Source: Chrysomallon squamiferum
Lineage: Eukaryota; Mollusca; Gastropoda; Neomphalida; Peltospiridae
Assembly (NCBI GenBank): GCA_012295275.1
Contig: CM022670.1
Location: 29,591,938 to 29,655,937, forward strand
DNA length: 64,000 nucleotides
Direction: 5' to 3'
Under the pieces are notes generated by a model. It worked only from the letters and a program-made list of their open reading frames with translations. It was not told the origin of the DNA and did no database searches. The position numbers and the translations under genes were made by a program. Numbering within the stretch: the stretch's first letter is position 1; the number at the start of each line of letters is the position of its first letter. This document shows positions 35,099 through 58,419 of this stretch, piece after piece.

Positions 35099-38000
35099 TC
35101 AGTAACTTCCAAAATGTTTCAACCTACAAGTATAAAAATAAAAGAAAAAAGATTTACAAAACTGATAAAGAATTACAACTAACTTGTAATATTTCAACAA
35201 AATTAAATGAAAACAAAAACATCAAAAAATAATTAGAGTAAATAAATAAACACAAGAACTACTGAAGCAAAATGAAGTTGATGAAAATATATCACTGCTC
35301 ATTAGTTGCACTTGTGGTGCCGTTTTATATCTCATATTTGTTTTAACCAATTTTTTTCTTTACAAAATAATACTGGAAAATAAAGATAGTAACACAGATT
35401 ATAGTAACACTATTCATAAGAAATGACTGCACAGAATCCAAATTACTTGAAGAAATTTAAATTATTAGCAAAGTTATATTTTCTAAAATAGGCCTATTTG
35501 AACCAAAATATGAATGTACCATTATCTAATGAAAGAGACAATACAGTGACTAAATATTAATTTCACCTCTGAAATAAATTAATGGTGAATATTCAACAAT
35601 ACCTGTATAACAGTGCATTTCCTCTGTGATTTCCTATGGCCAAGTAACCACTGTTTAAGGAAAAGTCAAAACATTTGGGAACTCGGATTGTGGTATCAGT
35701 CTGGCTGGGAAAATTTGAAAATACTTTGAAAGATGGAAAATGCACCTGAAGAAAAAAGATTAATAAGAAATTATTTGGTTACAAACTAAATTATCATGAA
35801 AGTAATAATATTATTACAAAATCTTTGGGTATTATTTGAATTCAAAATACTATATGGAGATAATTATTTTGGTTTCACATATTTTATTAATAATGTTTGC
35901 TAGCATTCTTTATTTTGTGATTCAAGTGGCAGCAAAATTAGTTTGTTTTGAAAAATATGACAAAAATTCAAATCATCTCACTGCTGTATAATGATTTTAT
36001 AAATAGATTACCACATCTTAAAGTCAACAAAGTGTATGTAAGTATTAATCATGTAGTTCTCACAGCTGGACACTTACAAATTTTATGGCCAGTTCAGAAT
36101 TGGATGCTATGCCAAGTATTTCTGAAGATGAGTTGAACAAAGAACAGGTTACTGAAGTAGTGAGATTTCCAGCTGAACGTTCAGGTTTGGGGTACTTGCT
36201 GGTAAGACATTTTGAAGCATCATATATGTTTACAATACCACTATAAGACCTGTGGTAATTAAACCAATCAAATAATGATTTGTGAATACTAAAGAAAGAA
36301 AATATAAAGTAATATTATACATCTAAATATATATTTAAGAAACTGGTAACAGAAACCAATAACTTGGTGATTTTACTTTGTATTTGGTTACCTAAACTTT
36401 TCAGTCAAACATGTTTGTTAATAGTTTTATTCCTAATAGTGGGTACTTTACACCAACACGTTAATAAACTAATTTTATAAATAAATAAATATATAATTAA
36501 GTAAATAACTAGAAAAGAAGAAAATACTTGCCCACAACAGAGATACTGGTTATTTGGAGACACTGCAACTGTTGTTCCACGAAAACATCCTTCATCATAG
36601 AATCTGTGAACACAATCCAGGGTCTTCATATCCCACACATACACACACCCCTCATCTGAAATATAATTACTTAATTACAAGTGCATAATAGACACACACA
36701 TAACCACCCTAAATAAAATAAAATTATAGGTAACCAAATATCAGAGAGAAATATTTTTAATGCAAACATTCGAATAGCTAGACAGTTTTCTATTTCTGAC
36801 AGAAACAGCATTTTGATGTTTATCAAGATAAGAAGCTTGAATAACCTATGCCAACACAACAAATAAAAATGAAAGAAATCAAATAACAATGACATTTATC
36901 TTATTATTATTTTTTATTCCTAATATAATATAGTATTTTAGTATGTATCAAGATATAAATTCTAAATGATAAAAATGTTTATCTTACCTCCAACAGAATA
37001 CATTTTTGAACCATCATTAGAAAATGCAACACACATCACTGATCCATTCATCTTTAGTGTCTGAATCCATTCTTTTGACTGAATAATATAATTGAGTAAT
37101 AAAACAATAAAAAACATTAGCTGATTACATTAACTTTAACTTGTAATTATTTTAGCAATATATCTTTCTAATTTCATTCACTGGAATTATGTTGACATTC
37201 ATAAACTTAACTTTACACACCTGAAAGAATCTAAACGGTACTTATATACAGATGACAAAGAAAAATTAGCCTAAAACCAATTCAGTTTTGAAGATAATAC
37301 AATTTCTGAGACTAATTTGTCTAAAATATAATTAAAGAGTTATTTTAGAAAATAATATAAACCTCTAGAGTAGTGTATTATTCAAATATATACATCAGTA
37401 AATCAAAAGAAAAGTATTAAATATAATCATAATTATTCAGTGTCATTAAATAAATTTTATTTTTAATTATTTTTGTGAAAGTTTATAATTTGTTTTTTTA
37501 CCCTTGCACTCAAAATGTGAATACAGCCATATTTTCCAAGAAATACTAGAAAACGACCATCAGGGGAAACTTTGAATTTTGCCATCACATCTCCTTCAAG
37601 TGCTACAATAAAAATGTTTAACATATCATTTCTAAATTGGAAAGAATCTAATAGCACATTTACATATAGAATATGATCATATTACCAATGTTTAAAAGCC
37701 AAATGTCTGATACATGAGTTATAATCAGGTTGTGGGAATTACTGATTACTAAAATATATTTTTACATTAATCTATCAAACATTTTCTCTCTTGAATCATA
37801 CTTTATTAAAACGTACAACAATATTAACTATACAAGACCAAGTAATAATATACACAATGTCCATTTTAGAAAATAATTAAAAACCTTTTATTTTTGGAAT
37901 GTTGATCACTTTTCCAGCTATCATATCATAACAGTAAAATGCCCTCAACCAGGATCCAAGTATGACTTCATGACCAGAACAGCTAAAGTGTGCCATGGAA

Positions 38001-41000
38001 ATAGGAAAACTATCAAGGTAAACACCCTGAATTTTTTTATTTGTTTTACCATCTACCTATGTGAAAAAAAGAAAGAATAAAAAAAAAAAGAAGATAAATT
38101 AGTCATAATAGAACACAAAAGAAGCATTTACAGCATTACTAATGAACAATAATTAAAGTAAAAACAAAACAAAAATGTAAATAAAAAAGGATACTGTATT
38201 GTCATTAACAGAAAAAACTTTGATAAAAATTAACTATGGAGTTGTAAATCATTTTGTTATCCACATGTAGTAAGAAAAAGATCACATTGCACATATTTAC
38301 ACATATACACACAATAAATATATATGTATGTAGTTGTATTTTAGCTTTTGCTCTTCTTGTTGCTTATTAATTTTCTTGATAATGTGACCCAGACAAACAA
38401 CGGCAATGCATAAAATAACATGAGTAAATGATGTTTAAATAAAAGGATTTGGGCATGGGGATGTTAGGGTTTATTCTCCTACTGCTGATATAGGCAATTT
38501 TCAGTGATGACTGGTTTTAATCAAAGGATAATCACTTATATATGAACATACTTGAAATAAATTTAAAGTCTGATCCATCCCTGCAGTCAAAATCACTTGA
38601 GCTGTAGGATGAAACTCTACTGATGTTAATTTACCCTGTAATGAGAAATGTTAATTATACCTGGATAACAGTTATGATTATATTAACAAAAAATAAACGA
38701 AACAAAGAAAAACTGAAATAACTAACAAACAATTTCAAATAGCCAAACTCTAGAAGGATACATACAATTTATTACAATTTATGTGAAAGAGAATTATATA
38801 TAGAAAACAGGAATCATTTTATCTTTCATTAATACACTTGACCAGTAAAATAACAATGTAACATTATTAAATAATAGTACCTAAAGTGTATTTAATACGA
38901 TGTATAATGTAAATTATTCACTAACGTAAAATATATGTGTGCAAGCATTTATATTCACCTTTGTTGGACATTCTTTATTAACATTTATACACTGTTTGAT
39001 GTGAATGTGTCCATTTGGTAAAGTAGATGACCTTGTAATGTAATTGCCAGTACTACGAAGCAAATCTTCAACATCATTGTCATCTGTTGTTTAAGTAAAA
39101 GAAATATTTGTAATAGTCTAACACAAAATCACTCATCTAAACCTATCTCTTACTTATAACTGACCAATCTTTTCTTATCCTTGTCATGAAACAGGTTTTT
39201 GTTCACAGTTTATCCACCAGAACAAAAGTGCCATTTATCTTTAGTTTAAGAAGAAAATTTAAATGTGCTATTATGTCAGTAATAAAACAAAACAATTTCT
39301 TGAGTTTTTGGGGATTTAGATATTGTTTATGTTGTAGTTGTTATTTTGTGTTTACAGAAAGAAAGGTTATAAGGGATAAAACAGATTCAGTTATTTTCAC
39401 ATGGTTGACATGGTGACAGGAAGCTAATTAAATATGTGTACACTATCTGAATGGTGCAACTGAATCTTCAGTAAATGTTTCTATCTATAAGTACACTTTC
39501 TGCTGCAAGGGAAAGTTAAAAGAACTATGCCTGACAACCTTTACCATTACACCCTTAACATATATATGTTTTTAATTTCAACTCAGTACATAATGGAACA
39601 GACAATAATAAAAATGTAAAATGATATTTACCATTATCTGAATTTGATTCCTTGTAAAATGGTTGTGCCCAGTTAGGTTGAGATATAATCTTCTTAAAAC
39701 TACAATTCAAATAAATAATAATGAATACACTTACTGACACATTACAATGTTTAACTTATATATATTCATTATATTTATGTTGAGAAAATAGAATATAACA
39801 AAAACCAAAAACATAAAAGAATAAAATTACAAGATTACTAAATTTATTCAAATAGTTTTTCAACACTGTTTATATGATATATAAATGATACATAGTTACA
39901 TATTAATCAGAGATTTGACAATTTAAATAAAATCAATTCTACAAGGAATATAAAAATACGGAAGAACTATAAAAATGTATCACAATAGCAGGTACTTACT
40001 GGCTTTCCAATCTTTTTGTATAAGCTTTTGCAGTGATAGATTCTCCTGACTTCAATAAAGGAGTCTGTTCATGTCTTGACACAGAAATACTACTAAAAAT
40101 TAAAAAGTTTAAATAACTGAAAAATACTGAAAAACATAGATGCATTAAGTACCACACATTTATAAACTGCCATAATAAATTCTGCTTTCATTTTTTCGAA
40201 ATCTTCTGGAACTTTACTTGCAGCTTTGGTTCCTTTACGTTTCACAAATCCAATTCTCTTTAAGAATGATGCTGACAAGATACGTCAATAGTGAAAGGCC
40301 CTCCATGGATGTTCACTCGTTTCCCTTTAAACCATGGCAACTGATGACCGTTTCCAGGGTTTTGCTGTCTTCTACAATAGTTTTGACAACTGTTTCCATC
40401 CGCGCAGCTTTCTCAGGAGATGGCGCCTTACTGGTAAACCTATCTTCATGTTACTCAAAACATGAATGTATTTCCATATGGTTACAAATATTGGCTCAAA
40501 CAATAAATAGGTTACTCTCTATATATAGGTAGTTTAATTTAACAGTGAGTTAAATGTGGCAACTTGTAACTTATTGAATAACATCATTGAGTAATACGTG
40601 TAGAACTTGTAGCAAGTTGTTTTCACAACAATAAAATGGCATTATGCAAAACTGCCTAGCATTCAGTTATTACAAACACAGCCATTGTACTGCAATTATC
40701 CTTGTGGTCAGCGCCTTAATTAATACATGCATTTTTGACAGAGTTGTGATGGTGCATTATTTTATACTTGCTATAATTTCATATTTTACAATATGTATTG
40801 ATAATGGATGGATGACACAGAGCTAGGTTAGTAAAAACCACTAGAGCCATTAGACTTGTGTACTTAAAATCTATGAAAATAATGGTTTGTATTTTGCCCT
40901 GCTTTTGTTAAAGATACTTCTTTCTTCTTTTTGTTTGCTTGTTGACTATACATCAAGGCCAGCAATATCTATGAATGATATTGTTTTCTGTAGATCGCTG

Positions 41001-42714
41001 CTTGAGCTGGACAGCTTTTTCTGGAGAGTTGTTGTTGTCCAGCTAGTTCCCTCATCTGCTGTAGGTTAATGCAGTTTTCATTATATTTAGGAAGGACTTC
41101 CAGTAAGAAGATGGGCTAACTCAAGGTAATGAGCCTGGTGTTGCACCTGCCAGATAAGTGAGGACAGAGTGAGCACCAATCAAATTGTTATTGTTCAGAA
41201 AAGTAGGCATAATAGCTGTGCAGCCCAATACTTCTGACTTTAGCACTCAAGGTTTCTGATCCACATCTGTCTAGCCTCTGCCCACTGACCACTCCAGCAT
41301 CAGTGTCCCTGACAGAAGCCAAAGCTCCTCTTTGGGTCAGTGAGACATACAATCTCCCTCACTATGTCTGTGAATGAATGCTGAAGGGGAATTATACTAC
41401 TATAATACATTTTTTGATATATCTTTTAAGTGTGATTTTGTGGTTTTTGGCAATATTACCTATGATAAAAAAATATCCTTTAAAGGATTGAATTTACATT
41501 TCTTTTGTTTTAATAGAAGATTATAATTAATAATATATTATTAATGAGCATTTTTTATATGTTGGACTCCAGTTAGATTATTAATGTTAATTATAAATTG
41601 TGTTAGCCCAAGTATCCTCTGGCAGACATTTGGGTGGATACCATTGGTTCTCTGGCAGAGATAGGTCTATGTACTGTTTTGGCTAATCTGTGCCAACCAT
41701 GCAGTTGGCAATGATTCCAGCTAGTACACTCATTTAACAATTTATGTTTTACATTCCTCTAGATCAGCAATTGTCATGTTTGTTGGTACCATAAAAAGTA
41801 CTATGCAGTCATATATCCACACTCTATGATAAGAAAGCCAAAACCCCTATCATAAAATCAGGAAATTTTGGGACATGTTTGAATCAACCTAAACAGCTAT
41901 GTAACAGTTAGCTGATTAACATGTGAGTTTTTCAGAGCAACATAAAAGTTCTGTAGGAATACAATAAGTGAGGTCTATATTGCCTAAGAGTTTAGAACAA
42001 ACAACTGAAAACCCTAAAAACTCACTTGGCTTCATCTTCTTCATCAATCCAGGCAGGGGTTCTTTCTTCTTCAAATGGAAAAATGTTCTTCCTTGTTTTT
42101 TTCTAATGATACAAAGATAACATAGCTTAAATATTAGTGTAATACTAGTTATAATATTTTTTCACATGATACAATTATATATTCTCAGTATCTCAAAGAG
42201 AAATTTACAAAATTCCCAACAAACTGAGGGTATAAGAATTACCCATTCAAGGGCCATATGTATGTCATACAAAACTGCCTAAGGAGAAAAACACAAACTA
42301 TGCTGAAAACTTAAAGAAACACACACACACACAATATGTAAGTTAAATTAAGCTAACAATTCCAGTTAAAATCAGTTAAAATGTCAGTCTCCATTTATGG
42401 CACAGTTTTCTAATTTTTACTTATTTTCAAACCCAACCATCACACACAAACACTGTATGACATATATTTAAAGGCTAAAGGTTTCTACAGCTGCAACATA
42501 ATACCGTTTTTGATGTTTGTTTTTTATCTCCAAGTTGCCCTATCAGTTCATGATCTTCTCCAAACACAATTTCCTTCAGAACCTTTTCAATATGATCATC
42601 TTTCTTTGTACTCCCTAAAACCTCTGTCACTGTTTCATGATCTGATGTATCCTCTTTATTTACAAAAACACTAACAGTCTTTTCCAATTTCCTCTTTAAT
42701 GATCTTCGAAGCAT
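35099..42714 (-). CDS. UTP18: UTP18, WD-repeat component of the small-subunit processome
   Basis: Exons in transcript order: 42714-42505, 42102-42026, 40092-40000, 39699-39632, 39083-38959, 38635-38552, 38056-37885, 37602-37502, 37078-36988, 36655-36532, 36249-36078, 35745-35603, 35123-35099. Phases agree and give 494 residues. UTP18 binds U3 snoRNP/pre-18S rRNA assemblies in the nucleolus and is needed for early cleavages. Family landmarks are the acidic TPAWIDEEDEAK motif, DVEDLLRSTGNYI, the WD-type segments SVEFHPTAQVILTAGMDQ, KFKVSPDGRFLVFLG and YVWDMKTLDCVHRF, and a C-terminus reading GYLAIGNHRGNALLYRLK like the human protein. The human protein is somewhat longer (about 556), mainly at the N-terminus. 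The ATG follows an acceptor by three bases, so a 5'-UTR exon lies upstream. One intron has a GC donor. Confidence 0.93.
40155..40440 (-). pseudogene. Decayed pogo-type transposase fragment in UTP18 intron 2
   Basis: On the minus strand one frame ends in GGPFTIDVS, and a shifted frame continues SFLKRIGFVKRKGTKAASKV. In pogo/CENP-B-like DDE transposases these two blocks are contiguous, between the helix-turn-helix region and the catalytic domain. The frameshift and in-frame stops show it is dead. It occupies intron sequence between UTP18 exons 2 and 3. Confidence 0.65.
41080..42000. other. Repeat-like, GC-richer stretch inside UTP18 intron 2
   Basis: Base composition differs from the surrounding AT-rich intron, and the text (for example CCTCTGGCAGACATTTGGGT near 41620 and TTCTCTGGCAGAGATAGG near 41650) looks like inserted repeat DNA. 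No coding frame or terminal structure was identified. Confidence 0.35.
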
Positions 42715-43199
42715 TTTCTAAAGAAATATATTTTAAAATGTGTATTAATAAAAATGTGGGTTTTTTTTTTTTAATTTGAAAAGCAATCTAGAACTTAAAA
42801 CAAGATTACTTTTTCAATTAAAATATCTTCTAAATTTGCAAGGTTTTCAATTTATTATTTTATAATTCATTATATTTCATTACAACTTAGATTTGAAGTA
42901 ATTAGTTCAGTGAAAAGAAAAGCTGACAGGTTAAGCACTAATAAATGAATTAGATATCATATGATATATTATAATGATATGATCATATGGTAATAATTAA
43001 TATCATAATTGATTTGATATGATATAGTACATATAGTGATATACATATTATTAATAGTTAATACAGTTTGAAGTTTAAAAAACAAAAAATAAGAAAGACT
43101 TCAGATTGTTCTACATCTGTTTTAAAATTTAAATAAATGACTAAATAAATACACAAAGCATGCAAAAAAGAAAAAGTAGCTACAAACATCAACTTTAAG

Positions 43200-43335
43200 A
43201 ACGATACACGTGCAGACCGGAAGTTTATAAATCGAAGATATTGCCGGAAAAAAACACCAGGAATGTCGCAAACGATTTATTCTCGGAAATATCCGAGTAT
43301 TTCCGAAATCTCGATAGAAGGCAGGAACAATCATG
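43200..43335 (-). promoter_or_regulatory. Probable UTP18 promoter or 5'-UTR exon
   Basis: A locally CpG-richer block upstream of the UTP18 coding start. It contains an E-box CACGTG (43207-43212) and, five bases away, an ETS-type ACTTCCGG on the minus strand (CCGGAAGT at 43217-43224). Both are common in promoters of ribosome-biogenesis genes. The exact start site and 5'-UTR donor cannot be fixed. Confidence 0.45.
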
Positions 43336-43835
43336 TTTTAGCCTATTTTTACTGTCATATTATATTTAGATATGGTTAAGGATCGTATTGTCAATGATAA
43401 AGCAAATCCTTGTAGGCTATTATTTTGAGATTAGTAACAAGGGAACTTTTGTAAATACGATTGTACAAGACTGCTTGGATAGGAGTAGTATTTTTTACAT
43501 TACGGCTTTTATTATTAAATGTTAGGCACTGGTTGGAAATAGAAATAGCTCAGTCGTAAAATAAATAAATAAATACAAATAAACAGTCAGTAAAAAGACA
43601 CACTTACACAAAAGTACAGACGTACACACGCACATTATAATATATATTCTATTATGTTGTAGTAGTGGTTGTAAACAGTAGAAACAGGGTCAGCAGTAAC
43701 GTTTGCAGGAGCTATCATGGTCTCAAAGCAGTAATAAATGCACATTAACCAAACTCGGGATATAGCTCTTTTCCAAGAAGGAAATATATATAAGCTACAC
43801 TAATAATCATTATCCTTATTCATAATTTATATTAC

Positions 43836-43900
<65 letters not shown>

Positions 43901-45449
43901 TTAGTCTAACGTTTTTGATATTCTAAATATTATCAAATTCATGTTTTCTAAAATAAAAATAAAAATAAACAATTTAAAGAGAAATAATTGTAAGTCTTCC
44001 ATATACAAGATAAAATATAAATACAAAGGTCAATCACAATAGATTATTATTTTGTCTGAAAACAGAACCCCCGCCAAAAAAACAACAACAAACAAATAAA
44101 TCCCACAAACGTAACACCCCCTCTAAAAAAAACAAAAAAAACAACAACTCCAAAACAAAAAATAAAAACAAGAACAAAACTAACTAACTAAATAAATAAA
44201 AAACAGTTGAAAATCATGAGATATACTGATGCCAAATTATATTATTCTATTATGTTGATGAGTATTTACTCAAGTTATTATCTATTTGGTTGTGTAAGGA
44301 AGATGGCATTGAGCAAATAAATTTTGACGTAACAGTCCACATGTGATACTCAATTAGTGATTGCTGTATCTTTGAATTTTGTAATTTAAATTTTTTATTT
44401 ATTTATTTATTGTTTTGCTTTGTTGAAATAATAATTTAAAAAAAGAAAGAAAAAAGACAAAGATTTTTTTTATTAATTCCAACGTATTTTTGTTCAGAAC
44501 TGAGATAGCTGATTTCTATGTGTAGGAACCGGATTAGGAATTAGTACGTTGCAAAGTAAACAATTTTTCGTCTTAAACCAACAGAAATGGACATCTCCAG
44601 ATAGTTAATTTAACACGGAAACTTGCTCTTGCATTTCAGTGACGGCATGAAATTACAAGAAATATTTAAAATCATATGTAATTCATCGAGTTGGAAATAA
44701 TTTATTCTGAATTAGAATTTTTAAACTTTATTTTAATTATTATTATTATTTTTTTAATTTTAATAAATTTACTCGAAATTAATGACTAAACATTTTTTAT
44801 ACCACAGAATGTGTTATAATAGTTAATATGATTTTAAATTATTTACTTCATCCTGGGTTCATGTACACGGTCTAGTGAATATTACAAATTAGATAGAGTG
44901 ATTAAAAACGTATTCAAGTCTTTTAGATAAATTGTGAAAACTTTAGCGGTGTAATTAGATTTAATCACTAAAGTCAGGTATAATTTATTCATCACTGTAA
45001 ATTTTAAAGGAACATAAAATTAACGAACATATTTAATTAATTCATAGACGCCCATACAATGTTTCTTCACTTTACGCTGTATAATCCTAACAATTTCTTT
45101 GAAAATTTCTTCTTTTGTTTCCATCAAGGATCGTTCTCAGTTTATAGTTCCCAGTCAGCAGTACAACAGCCAAACAACTTTTAAGTGACAGACTGATGAC
45201 TTGTAGCGGTCTTCTTATTTGCAGAAATTGTTGTTCCACAACTCTTCGTGCTAGAATGGGTTTTATTTGTAAATGCCACCACTGGCAAGAAAGAGAAAAA
45301 TATTGCGGCATATCGATATTGGGATGTACGAACGTTAGAGTTTCATGAGTTATTTTTGTTGACAGATAACGACGAAGCAGAAGTGAACTAGAGGGGTGTT
45401 TCTAATTTATTATTATTTATGTAAAACGTCTGCGGTATAACTATAATCA
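43336..45449. other. Bidirectional intergenic region between UTP18 and the transmembrane sushi gene
   Basis: The two genes are head to head about 2.1 kb apart. The interval holds a (TTA)n microsatellite (43838-43899), A-rich tracts (44080-44220) and no recognised exon. A 74-codon minus-strand frame at 45087-45311 has some coding flavour but no recognisable domain. Confidence 0.45.
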
Positions 45450-56122
<10,673 letters not shown>

Positions 56123-58419
56123 CTTGAGTAAGTGATATTAGACTCTATCTGATATTTACCATTTGTGTTAGTCCACTTTACCTTTTGTACTGTGCACAAA
56201 TGGATGATCTATTTTTCGAACATATTCGAAAATAATTATTTTGTTTTATTTATTTTATTTTTTATTTATTTTATTTTATTTTATTTTATTTTAATTATTT
56301 TATTTATTTTATTTTACTTTATTTTATTTTATTTTAAATTTATATTTTTACAGTTATTATTTAACATTTTAGTTTAATTATATTTACGTATATTTATTTT
56401 AATTAGTATGTTTTCTTACACTTATAAACACTACAGACTAAGATCTATCCATGGTAATTCTGTATCAAAGATATTGGCCTGTGTTGTTAAGATATGTCAA
56501 CAAATGCACAAAGTGTTTGTTACTTAAGAAAAGCTTTATTAAAATGTCTATTTATAACTGTAATACTCGTACATTTTTATTATGTGTGACTCATAAATAT
56601 TTCAAGTAAACATTTGTAAAGCTGGACAATTTATTTATAATATTTTTAACAATAAAATGTTCACATTTTATTTTATAGTTACTTTATAGTCGTTATTGTT
56701 GTTTCAATGTCGTCATCATAATCACCGTAATATTCTTTATTATTATTACCACTGTCATCATCATGACGGAAAATTAAAATCTGTGGAAAATAATCACGAA
56801 GCATAATTCATAAATAAGACATATTCCAAAATATGAAACACATGGAGAACTTAATTTAGAATCTTTGGTGTCACAATGCTTCAGTTATATCGTCATCATA
56901 ATCGCCGCTGTCGTCGTCGGCGTCATCATACATTGTTGTTGTTATTTAGTTCTTGTTGATTGTTTATTGACTGAAGTGTTTCATATGCATGTAAAAAACG
57001 AAGTAAATGCTTTTCATTTAAGTCAGAAAACAAACAAACAAACCAAGAAAAATAAATAAATAAATAAATAAATAAATAAATGATATCCCATTATTATTAT
57101 TATTATTTTAAAAAAGACAACCCCAGAATACTTTAAAGATGGTTTTATTCATCACAGATAGCTAACAAGACAAATCACCCAAATATAAATAATTATTCAT
57201 TTCAAACCATGACTGAACTGAATCAACTGATTAAAAAACAACAACAACAACGACAAAAAAAATCCCCCCGCCCGAAAAAAAGGAAAAAGAAAAAAAGAAC
57301 AAGAACAAGAAAGAACAAAAACAAACATAACAAACATACATTTTCAGAAAGAAAAAGATCGGAAAACCGATCAGCCCATAAGAGTTATGTACTTTGTCGA
57401 ATGTAATAAAGTGGAAGGCACTGGCGTTACATTATTAATAACAGTTGGCAATTCAAAAGTCCTCCGTAGTAAAAAATTCAAAATAAATGTCTAATTAGAA
57501 TAGTTTCATTAATATGGTGTTAAGAAAGAAAAACACATAATTATTGCATTTGACATATTTCAAGTAAGTGTTTTATTAATAACTAAAATAAATCTTTTCT
57601 AACAATAAAGTTTTACAGCCTCTGTACATTTCATTTGACTTATTAATTTTATGTAGGCAATGCACATAATTATGTAACGGCCATCATTTATTATTATAAA
57701 ATATTGTGTTCAAAACATACAAAATAATCATTTGGAAGTATTTCATAAAGTATTTCCACTATTACGAAATGGTACACATTAAATACAGTTTTGTTTCATG
57801 CATAGACATGATTTTTGCTTAATCCCATCAAAATCTTTATATATCTTTTCTTCGTTTTCTCGTAATTTAGATACTGCGGATATATCAACAACGAATTAAA
57901 AATGTGGTAGATGAAGTGATGTAAGCGGTCTGGTTTCAGAAAGATAGTTAAATGGTTTACTAGCATTCTGAAAATTTTCCCTGTATACCATTTTACACTT
58001 GCCGATTAGACTATTATCCATATTTCAAGGAATAAAAGAGAATGGTTCTGTAGAAGAACATTTTCAGTGTATAAATGATTAATTACTAGGTGCCATAATT
58101 CTTATTACATTTTCGTTTTTGTTTTACTTTTAATTTCAAGGAAGCATTTAAGGAAAAAGAAGTCACTTTTTGGTACTAATAAAATTTTCATAGTTATCAA
58201 ATTTAAAAAACTATATTTGAAAACAAGTGTAAAAAAGAATTCAACAAAGGAACCAGACTTTTAAAGAATTCTTTCACGAGGTACTGTAATAATTATAACA
58301 TTCCATCTTGGAATTATATAAGTACTGGCATTTCAACAACTGGAATGTGTTTCTTTTTTAAACACTGTAAAACGTAAGGTGAGGCTCATTTTTGAATTTG
58401 GTTTTTCTATAATGTATAT
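56123..58419. other. Convergent 3' region between the sushi gene and the channel gene
   Basis: Contains the 3' UTR of the + strand sushi gene (AATAAA at about 56650), a (TTTTA)n tract (56240-56335), and the presumed 3' UTR of the minus-strand channel gene. No additional exon was recognised. A Lys/Gln-rich frame at 57209-57406 is low-complexity. Confidence 0.5.
57140..57170 (-). repeat. 31-bp inverted repeat partner of 60317-60347
   Basis: On the minus strand it reads TTAGCTATCTGTGATGAATA continuing AAACCA, and the same sequence occurs at 60317-60347 on the + strand with one single-base indel. It includes AATAAA in both copies, so it may derive from the 3' end of an element or transcript. Confidence 0.75.

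Noticed and set aside
36093-36200. A + strand exon-like frame (SSELDAMPSISEDELNKEQV) with AG and GT borders
   Set aside because: It is the reverse complement of the UTP18 exon 36249-36078, whose translation (NIYDASKCL, YPKPERS, SSSEILGIAS) matches UTP18 and keeps phase with its neighbours.
36250-36531. UTP18 as a pseudogene lacking a WD exon
   Set aside because: The missing segment was found at 36249-36078 after allowing a GC donor, and the terminal exon at 35123-35099 completes the C-terminus in frame.
57209-57406. Lys/Gln-rich 65-codon frame
   Set aside because: Low-complexity A-rich sequence in the intergenic region with no homology or splice partners.
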